A DNA stretch of 5,752 bases from an uncultured Planctomycetaceae bacterium (GCA_903885855.1 CAISKG010000572.1:1-5752); one strand, 5' to 3'; positions 1 to 5,514 are shown, counted from the first letter of the stretch. The notes: generated from the sequence alone by a model not told the origin. Numbers and translations: made by a program.

Positions 1-634
1 CCTCGTGGAGCGCCACGGCGCGGCGGCGCTCGTCGGCGGAGAGGTAGGCGTTGCGCGAGCTCATCGCGAGGCCGTCCGGTTCGCGGACGGTGGGGCAGAT
101 CTCGATGGCGATCGGGATGGCGAGATCCTCCACCATCCGCCGCACGACGACCGTCTGCTGCCAATCCTTGGCGCCGAAGTAGGCGATGTCGGCCGGCACG
201 ACGTGGAACAGCCAGCAGACCACCGTGGCCACGCCCGCGAAGTGGCCAGGGCGCGCCTCCCCCTCCCACGGCGCCGCCGGCCCCGCCACCACCACGCTGG
301 TGGCATGGCCCGGCGGATAGGCCGCCCCGACCTCGGGCGCGAAGACGAGCGTCGCGCCGGCCGCCGAGACGAGCGCCACGTCGGCCTCGAGGGTGCGCGG
401 GTAGCGCGTGAAATCCTCGCGCGGGCCGAACTGCGTCGGATTCACGAAGATCGACACCACCACCTCGTCGCACTCCGCGCTCGCGCGCTCCACCAGGCTG
501 GCGTGGCCACGGTGCAGCGCGCCCATCGTGGGCACGAAGCCCACGCGCCGGCCGGCGCGCCGCGCGGCCGTGACGGCGTCGCGCACCGCCGGCGGTCGCG
601 TCTCCACCGGCGCGGCTGCGGGGGAGCGCGTCAT
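1..634 (-). CDS. panC: Pantothenate synthetase PanC (partial, C-terminus off the left edge)
   Basis: Pantothenate-beta-alanine ligase, a cytoplasmic enzyme that joins pantoate and beta-alanine using ATP (via pantoyl-adenylate) in the pantothenate/CoA pathway. The 211 residues visible cover most of a protein that is usually about 280 long. They include the nucleotidyltransferase signature PTMGALHRGH (about 35-44), FVNPTQFG with the pantoate-binding Gln (63-70), RYPRT (77-81), RPGHF (128-132), FGAKDWQQ (153-160) and DGLAMSSRNAYLS (187-199). E. coli has FGEKDFQQ at the second last of these, so E to A and F to W are mild departures. The ATG at 634 is well supported: GGAGG lies 7 bases upstream (complement of 642-646), inside the end of folK. 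The ATGA overlap with the folK stop (631-634) indicates one transcript and probable translational coupling. Only the C-terminal dimer/pantoate lid region is missing, because of the window edge; the frame is intact. Confidence 0.97.
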   Translation of the reverse strand, partial: MTRSPAAAPVETRPPAVRDAVTAARRAGRRVGFVPTMGALHRGHASLVERASAECDEVVVSIFVNPTQFGPREDFTRYPRTLEADVALVSAAGATLVFAPEVGAAYPPGHATSVVVAGPAAPWEGEARPGHFAGVATVVCWLFHVVPADIAYFGAKDWQQTVVVRRMVEDLAIPIAIEICPTVREPDGLAMSSRNAYLSADERRRAVALHE

Positions 635-1641
635 GCCGTGGCCTCCACCGCCGCGATCGCCTCGTCGACGGCCCGGGAGGGGTCGTCCGCCGCCACCACC
701 ACCACCGACGGCGGCGCCACCGCGGCCGCGCGTGCCCGGCAGCGCAGCCGTGCGAGGAGCCGGTCCTGGTGGCGCGCGAGCCGGGCGCCGTCGGGCCGGC
801 CGGCCAGCGCCCCCGGCGAGAGGCGCAGGAACACGGCCACGTGCGCGGGCATGACCGCGGCCGTGGCGGCTTCGTGCAGGGCGGCGAAGCGCCGTAGGGC
901 TTCCGGTGCGAGCGCCTCCTCGGCGGCCACGATGAGTTCGCCCAGCCAATGGTCCGACACGGTGCCGTGCGGATCGGGCGGCCACTCGAGGTCGACCTGC
1001 GGCCCGGCCGCCGCCGCGAGCGCCGCCTCCCACGCGGCGACGTCGGCGATCTCCCAGGGGATCGTCATCTCGGCGTGGAGGTGACGCGCGAGGGTGGCGT
1101 CGGCCACCGCCTCGGCCACCGCGGGGGCCCCGGCGCCCGCCACGCCGACGACGGCCACGTGGAGATGGGGGCGCGAGATGTTGTCGAGCAAGTCGCGCAG
1201 CGTCAGCCCGGAGAGGGGATGGCGGAGGTCGGGGGCGATCTCCACCGCCGGCTCGAGCACGAAGCGGCGCGTCGTCATGCGCGGGTGGGGCACGGTGAGC
1301 GGCGCGCCGTCGCCGTCGTCGATGACGGTGTCGTCGTAGAGGAGGAGATCGAGGTCGACGGTGCGCGGCCCCCAGCGCTCGCTGCGGTCACGGTGGAGCG
1401 TGTTCTCCACGGCGGCCAGCAGGCCGAGGAGGTCGTGCGGCGCCAGGTCGGTGTCGATCAGGCAGGCGCCGTTGAGGAAGGGGGCCTGGTCGGGGGGGCC
1501 GCCGATCGGCCGCGTCTCGCGGTGCCGGCTCACCGCCTCGAGCCGGATCCCCGGCATCGTCCCGAGCAACTCGATGGCGCGGTCGAGCTGCTCCCGGCGT
1601 GCTCCCTGATTGGAGCCGCATCCGATGAGGCAGCGGGCCAT
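631..1641 (-). CDS. folK: HPPK (FolK) fused to a degenerate deoxynucleoside-kinase-like domain
   Basis: 336 residues. Residues 1-158 are 6-hydroxymethyl-7,8-dihydropterin pyrophosphokinase, which transfers pyrophosphate from ATP to the pterin in folate synthesis. Visible motifs are GCGSNQG (7-13), APFLNG (53-58), ERWGPRTVDLDLLLY (88-102; D96 and D98 are the expected Mg ligands) and PHPRM (118-122). This half looks active. From about 160 to 336 follows a domain resembling deoxynucleoside kinases: a beta strand and P-loop position (HVAVVGVAGAGAP, 161-173), TVSDHW (227-232), a hydrophobic strand AVFLRLSP (269-276) and an Arg-rich lid-like segment (282-302). Its Walker A reads GVAGAGAP where GxxGxGK[S/T] is expected, so Lys and Ser/Thr are replaced by Ala and Pro and catalysis is unlikely. 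HPPK-dNK fusions are, to my recollection, known in some bacteria. The ATG at 1641 begins exactly at the HPPK domain and has AGGGAG 6 bases upstream. The same frame stays open far upstream, but that part has no domain sense. The gene overlaps panC by 4 bases. Confidence 0.93.
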   Translation of the reverse strand: MARCLIGCGSNQGARREQLDRAIELLGTMPGIRLEAVSRHRETRPIGGPPDQAPFLNGACLIDTDLAPHDLLGLLAAVENTLHRDRSERWGPRTVDLDLLLYDDTVIDDGDGAPLTVPHPRMTTRRFVLEPAVEIAPDLRHPLSGLTLRDLLDNISRPHLHVAVVGVAGAGAPAVAEAVADATLARHLHAEMTIPWEIADVAAWEAALAAAAGPQVDLEWPPDPHGTVSDHWLGELIVAAEEALAPEALRRFAALHEAATAAVMPAHVAVFLRLSPGALAGRPDGARLARHQDRLLARLRCRARAAAVAPPSVVVVAADDPSRAVDEAIAAVEATA

Positions 1642-1675
1642 GGCGCTCTCCCTGCGGTGACCGGCGAATCGTGCC

Positions 1676-1690
1676 CCGTGGGGCCCACGG
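1676..1690 (-). promoter_or_regulatory. Hairpin in the folK leader
   Basis: A perfect inverted repeat, CCGTGG-GGC-CCACGG, lies 35 bases upstream of the folK start codon within its probable 5' leader. It does not cover the Shine-Dalgarno sequence (1648-1653). It could influence transcript stability or ribosome access, but a 6-bp GC stem is not rare in DNA of this composition. Confidence 0.3.
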
Positions 1691-1757
1691 TCTGCCGGCG
1701 GCGATCCGGCGCCGGCCGCCGCACGTGCGTGCGGTGTCCGGTCGCCGGGTGTGCGGG

Positions 1758-1787
1758 ATTGTTCCCCGTCGCGGCCCCCCGGGGCAA
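1758..1787 (-). promoter_or_regulatory. Candidate proximal promoter of folK-panC
   Basis: On the minus strand TTGCCC (1787-1782) is followed after 18 bases by AACAAT (1763-1758), each matching 4 of 6 positions of the sigma70 consensus. The start site would be near 1751, giving a leader of about 110 bases before the folK ATG at 1641. This would let folK-panC be expressed independently of the stronger upstream promoter. Weak on its own, but it is one of few AT-containing spots in this region. Confidence 0.33.
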
Positions 1788-1920
1788 GCGTGGCGGGGAA
1801 TGCGTGGCACCGGCGAGGATCGACCGGGACAGGGAGCACCTGAAACGGGCCGGCCGCCGCGACCTCGCGACCGACCGCGGCCCCGCGGCCCGGCGCCGGC
1901 CGCGTCACGCGGCGGCGCCG

Positions 1921-2155
1921 GGAAAAGCAATCAGGGGGGACATCCAGGCCACGACCTAGGTCGTCGACTGTCGCTCCCTCAAGTCGTCGCCCCCCGAAAG
2001 TATTCCTGCGACTCCCCGGCACGCGGGCATCGCGAAGCAGACCGTCGTGCCGCCGGATGGCGTGTCGTCCGCGGACCACACCGCCTTCCGAGCGACCCTC
2101 GCGACGCTCGATCGCACCGGGCACGCCGGCCATCACGGCCAGCGAAGTCCGATGG
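1921..2155 (-). ncRNA. Candidate structured RNA (stand-alone small RNA or folK long leader)
   Basis: Transcription from the promoter at 2162-2189 would begin near 2155 and run toward folK. The roughly 235 bases that follow hold successive inverted repeats. (a) 2125-2143: GCUGGCC/GGCCGGC, 7 bp closed with a G-U pair that exists only on the minus-strand RNA. (b) 2089-2110: CGAGCG/CGCTCG. (c) 2059-2085: about 10 bp built from GGC/GCC, GTGT/ACAC and GTC/GAC with one bulge and one mismatch. (d) 2017-2052: CGGCAC/GTGCCG. (e) 1934-1995: a G6/C6 stem enclosing two hairpins (CGACT/AGTCG and the palindrome at 1951-1964), followed by TGATTGCTTTT, a weak intrinsic-terminator pattern. I see no signature of RNase P, tmRNA, SRP or 6S RNA. 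If the end element does not terminate, this is instead the first half of a leader of about 514 bases for folK. Hairpins are frequent by chance at this GC content, which limits confidence. Confidence 0.3.
1951..1964. repeat. 14-bp perfect palindrome ACGACCTAGGTCGT
   Basis: A perfect dyad of 14 bases with no spacer in the folK upstream region. It could be a regulator operator or one hairpin (ACGAC/GTCGT with loop CTAG) of the structured element at 1934-1995. CTAG at the centre is usually scarce in bacterial genomes, which makes the match a little more notable. No second copy was seen in the window. Confidence 0.55.
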
Positions 2156-2161
2156 GGCGAC

Positions 2162-2189
2162 ATTCTGTGACTAGCGCGCCCGCTGTCAA
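2162..2189 (-). promoter_or_regulatory. Sigma70-type promoter directed toward folK
   Basis: On the minus strand a consensus -35 box TTGACA (2189-2184, 6 of 6) is followed after 16 bases by CAGAAT (2167-2162, 4 of 6). The predicted start is near 2155. No comparable -35 match was noticed elsewhere in the window. The next protein gene in this direction is folK, more than 500 bases away, so the promoter serves either a very long leader or an RNA gene lying in between. Confidence 0.5.
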
Positions 2190-2417
2190 GAAGCGCGCCT
2201 CTTCGACGCGCCACACACGACAATTCACCGCCGCCGACGGCGTCTCGGCCGCGCCAGCGGCGCCAGCATGGCGAGGCCCGATCCGGCGCGGGACTTGCCC
2301 CGCGGCGCGTCGCACGGGAAAACGGCGTATCGACGTCGGACCGCGAGGCACGCACTGCGCCCGCGGGCCGTGCGCCACCCGCCCCGCAGGCCGTCGGATC
2401 CGCGGAGATCGCGTCCC

Positions 2418-3245
2418 ATGCACGACGACGAGCCGTTCGGCCGCGATGCGGGCCCGCTGCCGGGAAGCGACGCCGCGGATGATCCGGGCGCGGGCGGGAT
2501 CCCCGCGTTCGACGACGCGTCCCACGACGGCGCCGCTCCCGGGGCCGCCGTTGAAGACGGCGGGTACTGGGCCCTCTCGCGCACGCCGCTGACGAGCCTC
2601 GTGTTCACGCTGCCGCTGGTGCTCGCCTATGAGGGGGGCGTGCTGCTCCTGGGGCGCGGCTCGCCGCGCAACGGCGCCGACGTGTGGCTGCGGCAGATCC
2701 TCGATTCCCTCGGATTCGGCGGCTATTTCCTCCTTCCCGTGCTCACGCTGCTCGGGCTCCTCGCCTGGCACCACGTGGAGCACGATCGCTGGCGTTTCAG
2801 CCCCTGGGTGCTCGTGGGAATGGCCGCCGAATGCGTGCTCCTGGCGGTGGTCCTCGTGGGCCTGGCGCGGCTTCAGGGGCGATTCTGGCCGCTCCAGGCG
2901 GCGCCCGGTGCCGACGGCGTCCTCGCTCGCTTCGTCGGATTCTGCGGCGCCGGGCTCTACGAGGAGGTGCTCTTCCGTCTCCTGCTGCTTCCCGCCGTGG
3001 CCTGGATCCTGGCGCGGGGCGGTGCCGGGCGGGGGGCGGCGCTGGTGTGGTCGGCGCTGGTCACGAGCGTGCTCTTCGCCGCCGCGCACTACGTGGGGCC
3101 GCTGGGCGACACCTTCGAGCTCTACAGCTTCACCTTCCGCACGATGGCGGGACTGTTCTTCTCGCTGTTGTTCGTCGTTCGCGGTTTCGGGATCGCCGCC
3201 GGCACGCACGCGGCCTACGACATGCTCGTCGGCCTCCTGCCCTGA
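2418..3245 (+). CDS. CPBP-family (CAAX protease / bacteriocin-processing type) intramembrane endopeptidase
   Basis: A 275-residue predicted inner-membrane glutamic endopeptidase of the CPBP/Abi (Rce1-like) superfamily. All three family motifs are present: EExxxR as EEVLFR (E182, E183, R187), the FxxxH-type motif LFAAAH (H224) and GTHAAYD (H264, D268). Hydrophobic segments lie at about 58-78, 99-118, 130-150, 173-197, 206-224 and 243-261, consistent with a polytopic protein. The first 48 residues are Asp/Gly/Ala/Pro-rich and probably disordered, an extension before the membrane core. The ATG at 2418 was chosen because GGAG (2404-2407) precedes it by 10 bases. An in-frame ATG at 2268 would add 50 Arg/Pro-rich residues with no family sense. 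Substrate is unknown: members process prenylated proteins in eukaryotes and peptides or regulators in bacteria, and no bacteriocin gene is nearby. The next gene has its own promoter, so this is probably monocistronic. Confidence 0.9.
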   Translation: MHDDEPFGRDAGPLPGSDAADDPGAGGIPAFDDASHDGAAPGAAVEDGGYWALSRTPLTSLVFTLPLVLAYEGGVLLLGRGSPRNGADVWLRQILDSLGFGGYFLLPVLTLLGLLAWHHVEHDRWRFSPWVLVGMAAECVLLAVVLVGLARLQGRFWPLQAAPGADGVLARFVGFCGAGLYEEVLFRLLLLPAVAWILARGGAGRGAALVWSALVTSVLFAAAHYVGPLGDTFELYSFTFRTMAGLFFSLLFVVRGFGIAAGTHAAYDMLVGLLP

Positions 3246-3248
3246 CGC

Positions 3249-3262
3249 CCGGCCCGCGGGCC
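3249..3262. repeat. GC palindrome just after the protease stop codon
   Basis: Four bases past the TGA lies CCGGCCCGCGGG (3249-3260), containing the 12-bp palindrome GGCCCGCGGGCC (3251-3262). The same 12-mer recurs at 4438-4449, after the receiver gene. With no T-tract it is not a standard intrinsic terminator, but its position at a gene end and before the next promoter fits a termination or transcript-end role. Confidence 0.35.
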
Positions 3263-3269
3263 TCCGCCG

Positions 3270-3298
3270 TTGGAGCGGGGCGGGAGCGCATCTATACT
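3270..3298 (+). promoter_or_regulatory. Sigma70-type promoter for the DUF2617-receiver gene pair
   Basis: TTGGAG (3270-3275, 3 of 6) and TATACT (3293-3298, 5 of 6) are separated by the optimal 17 bases. The predicted start is near 3305, about 57 bases upstream of the GTG at 3362. A hairpin, GGCGCAC-GCCCG-GTGTGCC (3307-3325, one G-U pair), would sit at the very 5' end of the transcript and could act as a stability cap. Confidence 0.55.
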
Positions 3299-3361
3299 GC
3301 TCCCGCGGCGCACGCCCGGTGTGCCACGATCGAGAAGGCCAACGCCCGGAGACTCCGTCGC

Positions 3362-3901
3362 GTGCTGTCGGTCCGTCCCCGAGTCACCGATCTGGTCTTC
3401 CAGCTCTATGGGCGCGTGCTCCACCCGGAGCTCTTCGAGATCCACGCGTCGCGCTCCATCGAGCGCGGCGGCTACACGGCCACCGTGGCGATCACCAGCG
3501 CCGGCCACCTCGTCTCGTGGCGGAAGGACGGCCTGATCCTCACGGAGGTGGCCGCCGCAGCGTCGCAGCCGCTGCCGCAGAAGCGCCGCCTCTTCTCCTA
3601 CCGGCTCCTCGGGGAGCGGTCCGACCGGATGCAGTGCCGTGGCGGCGCCTGCTACCAGATGTGCTTCCAGCTCGAGACGGTGGCGCCGGAGCTGTTCTGG
3701 ACGTTCCAGCAGGAGCTCTGCACCGACGGCGGCCGCCACGGGCTGCTGCACAAGTTCGAGTCGGGGAGCCGGATGGCGCTGGGGGCGGTGAGCTGGATGA
3801 GTATCGAGACGAAGGCGAAGAGCCTGCACGTGCAGGCCTTCCACACCTTCCCCGACGATCTGGCGATCGTGAAGAGTCAGACGCTCTTCGAGCTGCCGTG
3901 A
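3362..3901 (+). CDS. DUF2617-like conserved protein of unknown function
   Basis: A 179-residue soluble protein starting at GTG, with GGAG (3348-3351) 10 bases upstream. No in-frame ATG lies nearby, and the sequence after GTG (LSVRPRV) matches my memory of the conserved family start. I recognise the overall pattern as the DUF2617 family found in planctomycetes: FQLYGRVLHPELFE (13-26), TSAGHLVSW (45-53), LSYRL-type segment LFSYRLLGERSDR (77-89) and the C-terminal AFHTFPDDLAIVKSQTLFE (159-177). No biochemical function is known to me. No signal peptide or membrane segment is visible. Four cysteines (92, 97, 101, 120) include a C-x4-C-x3-C cluster in the middle; a metal or redox role is only a possibility. 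A strong promoter lies just upstream, and the receiver gene follows after 59 bases on the same strand, so the two are probably co-transcribed. That the gene is real is well supported by the frame; the family name rests on recall. Confidence 0.75.
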   Translation: MLSVRPRVTDLVFQLYGRVLHPELFEIHASRSIERGGYTATVAITSAGHLVSWRKDGLILTEVAAAASQPLPQKRRLFSYRLLGERSDRMQCRGGACYQMCFQLETVAPELFWTFQQELCTDGGRHGLLHKFESGSRMALGAVSWMSIETKAKSLHVQAFHTFPDDLAIVKSQTLFELP

Positions 3902-3915
3902 CCGCACGGCGCGAC

Positions 3916-3949
3916 CGGAGCCCCCCGCCGGCTCCGCCCCACACCGGAG
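3916..3949 (+). promoter_or_regulatory. Two competing hairpins before the receiver gene, one covering its Shine-Dalgarno
   Basis: Hairpin A pairs CGGAGCC (3916-3922) with GGCTCCG (3930-3936), 7 perfect bp with a 7-base loop. Hairpin B pairs CTCCG (3932-3936) with CGGAG (3945-3949), which is part of the Shine-Dalgarno run GGAGGAGGG (3946-3954). The two share 3932-3936 and cannot coexist. This arises because ACCGGAG occurs twice (3914-3920 and 3943-3949) around a single CTCCG. Hairpin A is longer, so the default state would leave the ribosome site open. The arrangement is real in the sequence; regulation by it is an inference. Confidence 0.35.
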
Positions 3950-3960
3950 GAGGGCCGACC

Positions 3961-4425
3961 ATGCCCACGACGCCCGCCCCCAAGCGCCGTAGCCGCGTCC
4001 TCATCGCCGACGACAACGAGCCCAACCGCGAGCTGCTCGAGGTCTACCTCTCCGACATCGAGTGCGACATCGCCACCGCCGTCGACGGCCGCGACACGCT
4101 CGACAAGGTGGCCTCCTTCCACCCCGACGTGATCCTCCTCGACGTCATGATGCCGAAGCTCTCCGGCTTCGAGGTCTGCCAGCGCCTCAAGGCCGATCCG
4201 GCCACCAGCCCGATCATGGTGCTGATGGTGACGGCCCTCGGGGAGCTCGGCGACATCGAGCGCGCCGTCGAGAGCGGCACCGACGACTTCCTCTCCAAGC
4301 CGGTCAACCGGGTGGAGCTGGTGAAGCGCGTGGAGAACATGCTCAAGCTGCGGCACGTCACCGACGAGCTGGAGCGGCTGCGGAAGTACATCAGCAGCAT
4401 GGACGACGACCTGCCGCCGCGCTGA
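3961..4425 (+). CDS. Stand-alone response-regulator receiver domain protein
   Basis: A 154-residue cytoplasmic CheY-like receiver with no output domain. The acidic pair D17-D18 (in LIADDNE), the phospho-acceptor D61 (LLDVMMP), T91 (VTALG) and the invariant K113 (SKPVN) are all present, so it should be phosphorylated by a histidine kinase. After the receiver, residues 123-147 form a charged, probably helical or coiled-coil tail (MLKL, ELERLRKY) that may mediate dimerisation or partner binding. The ATG at 3961 has a very strong Shine-Dalgarno, GGAGGAGGG, ending 6 bases upstream. No histidine kinase is in the window, so its partner is unknown. It is probably co-transcribed with the DUF2617-like gene. 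Receivers of this form act in chemotaxis, phosphorelays or as adaptors, and the sequence does not decide among these. Confidence 0.93.
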   Translation: MPTTPAPKRRSRVLIADDNEPNRELLEVYLSDIECDIATAVDGRDTLDKVASFHPDVILLDVMMPKLSGFEVCQRLKADPATSPIMVLMVTALGELGDIERAVESGTDDFLSKPVNRVELVKRVENMLKLRHVTDELERLRKYISSMDDDLPPR

Positions 4426-4443
4426 CGCCGCGCGTCGCCGGCC

Positions 4444-4465
4444 CGCGGGGCCCGTCAGCCCCGCG
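4444..4465. terminator. GC hairpin at the convergent junction of the receiver gene and metF
   Basis: A perfect 8-bp stem, CGCGGGGC/GCCCCGCG (4444-4451 and 4458-4465), with loop CCGTCA. The stop codon of metF (4455-4457, minus strand) lies in the loop. It sits 19 bases past the receiver stop codon and between two converging genes, so it could end transcripts from both sides. Neither strand has a T-tract after the stem, so it would be a non-canonical or factor-assisted terminator. Confidence 0.42.
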
Positions 4466-5345
4466 CTCCGCCGATCCCCACCGCCTCGAGGACGCGGATC
4501 GTGGCCGGCGACTTGTTGAGCACGTAGAAGTGGATGCCGGGAACGCCGGCGGACACGAGTTCCTCCACCTGCGCGGCGGCGAACTCGACCCCCGCCTCGA
4601 ACTGGGCCTGCGGATCGTCGCCGGCGGCCTCGAAGGCGCGCGTGAACGCCGCCGGCAGCCGCGCCCCGCAGAGCGTGGCGATGCGGCTGATCTGGGCGAA
4701 GTTGGTGACGGGCATCACGCCCGGCACGATCGGCGCCTCGACGCCCATGCTGCGGCAGGCGTCGCGGTAGCGGAAGAAGTCGGCGTTGTCGTAGAAGAGC
4801 TGGGTGACGACCACGTCGCCGCCGGCGTCGACCTTGCGCTTGAGGTTGTCGAGGTCGGCCTGCGGCGAGGGGGCCTCGCGGTGCGTCTCGGGGTAGCCGG
4901 CGACGAGGATCTCGAAGCCGGGGAACTCGGCCCGGATCAGGGCCACGAGTTCCGAGGCGTAGGTGAGGCCGCCGTCGACGGCGCGGAAGGCCGTCTCCCC
5001 CTTCGGCGGATCGCCGCGGAGGGCGACGATCGCCGCCACGCCGAGCGCCTCGGCCTCGCGCAGGTAGCCGCGGAGCTCGTCGACCGTGCTCCCCACGCAC
5101 GTCAGGTGGCTGGCCACGGGCACGCGATGCCGCTCCCGGAGGCCGGCGAGCACGCCGAGGGTGGTGCCGCGCGTCGAGCCGCCGGCGCCGTAGGTGCAGG
5201 TGACGAGGACCGGATCCCAGGCGACGAGGTCGTCGACGGTGCGCCACATCGACGCCTCGGATTCGGGCGTCTTGGGGGGGAAGAGCTCGAAGGAGAGCGC
5301 GGGGCGATCGGAGCGGTAGGCGGCGAGGATCGGCACGGCTGGCAT
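4455..5345 (-). CDS. metF: Methylenetetrahydrofolate reductase MetF
   Basis: A 296-residue cytoplasmic FAD enzyme that reduces 5,10-methylene-THF to 5-methyl-THF, the methyl donor for methionine synthesis; the length is that of E. coli MetF. Motifs in order are SFELFPPKT (18-26, the Glu at 20 matching the catalytic Glu28 of E. coli), TCTYGAGGSTR (49-59), HLTCVG (80-85), ALRGDPPKG (108-116, with the FAD/folate-contacting Asp112), TQLFYDNADFF (181-191), PGVMPVTNF (208-216) and GIHFYVLNKS (270-279). The ATG at 5345 begins about 17 residues before the first motif, as usual. The sequence directly upstream is pyrimidine-rich with no Shine-Dalgarno, so initiation may be weak or independent of SD pairing; the frame extends further upstream but without a plausible start. 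It is the only gene on its strand here, converges on the receiver gene and diverges from tRNA-Leu. No S-adenosylmethionine riboswitch was recognised in the leader. Confidence 0.97.
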   Translation of the reverse strand: MPAVPILAAYRSDRPALSFELFPPKTPESEASMWRTVDDLVAWDPVLVTCTYGAGGSTRGTTLGVLAGLRERHRVPVASHLTCVGSTVDELRGYLREAEALGVAAIVALRGDPPKGETAFRAVDGGLTYASELVALIRAEFPGFEILVAGYPETHREAPSPQADLDNLKRKVDAGGDVVVTQLFYDNADFFRYRDACRSMGVEAPIVPGVMPVTNFAQISRIATLCGARLPAAFTRAFEAAGDDPQAQFEAGVEFAAAQVEELVSAGVPGIHFYVLNKSPATIRVLEAVGIGGARG

Positions 5346-5407
5346 CCGGTACGGGGCGGGGTGGAGGGGAGGCGGGCGGGGCGCCGCCAGACCCGGCGGA
5401 AGACCTG

Positions 5408-5413
5408 ATTGTA
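5408..5413 (-). promoter_or_regulatory. Candidate -10 box for metF
   Basis: TACAAT (minus strand, 5413-5408) matches 5 of 6 of TATAAT and lies in the one AT-richer patch upstream of metF, about 62 bases before the ATG. The expected -35 position (near 5431-5436, TGCCCC) does not resemble the consensus, so the call rests on the -10 alone. A small hairpin, CCGCC/GGCGG (5384-5399), would be near the start of the leader. Confidence 0.33.
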
Positions 5414-5514
5414 TGCCGCCCTTGGAGACCGGGGCAGTGGCGACGCGCCCCCCGGGCCGATGCCGGCGCGGCCCTGCGGGAGGCGTCGAGAGCGGCCCGG
5501 AACGCTCGGCAGGC

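Larger units (their letters stand above)
1642..2417. other. Divergent intergenic region, no convincing protein gene
   Basis: This 776-bp stretch separates folK (minus) from the protease gene (plus). Several reading frames stay open through it, but they are Arg/Pro/Gly-rich, lack a ribosome binding site and resemble no family, as expected of chance frames in GC-rich DNA. What can be supported is on the minus strand: a good sigma70-like promoter (2162-2189), a hairpin-dense stretch (1921-2155), a 14-bp palindrome (1951-1964), a weaker promoter (1758-1787) and a leader hairpin (1676-1690). No clear plus-strand promoter for the protease gene was found. The best candidate, TTGCCC (2295-2300) with GAAAAC 17 bases later, is weak. 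Confidence 0.75.

Noticed and set aside
5..1084. Long plus-strand frame opposite panC and folK
   Set aside because: It lies antisense to two clearly recognised genes and shows only Arg/His/Ala-rich sequence with no motif.
1642..2155. Known RNA classes (RNase P, tmRNA, SRP, 6S) or a known riboswitch upstream of folK
   Set aside because: None of the short conserved signatures I know for these RNAs was found on either strand, so no named class is claimed.
2202..2224. Plus-strand promoter TTCGAC ... GACAAT for the protease gene
   Set aside because: The spacer is only 11 bases, too short for a sigma70 promoter.
1642..2355. In-frame upstream extension of folK adding 238 residues
   Set aside because: The added sequence is Arg/Gly/Pro-rich without any domain, the HPPK domain starts exactly at the ATG at 1641, and that ATG has its own ribosome site. 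Long open frames are expected by chance at this GC content.
2268..2417. Earlier ATG at 2268 for the protease gene
   Set aside because: It would add 50 Arg/Pro-rich residues before the acidic tail, with no convincing ribosome site; the ATG at 2418 has GGAG in range.
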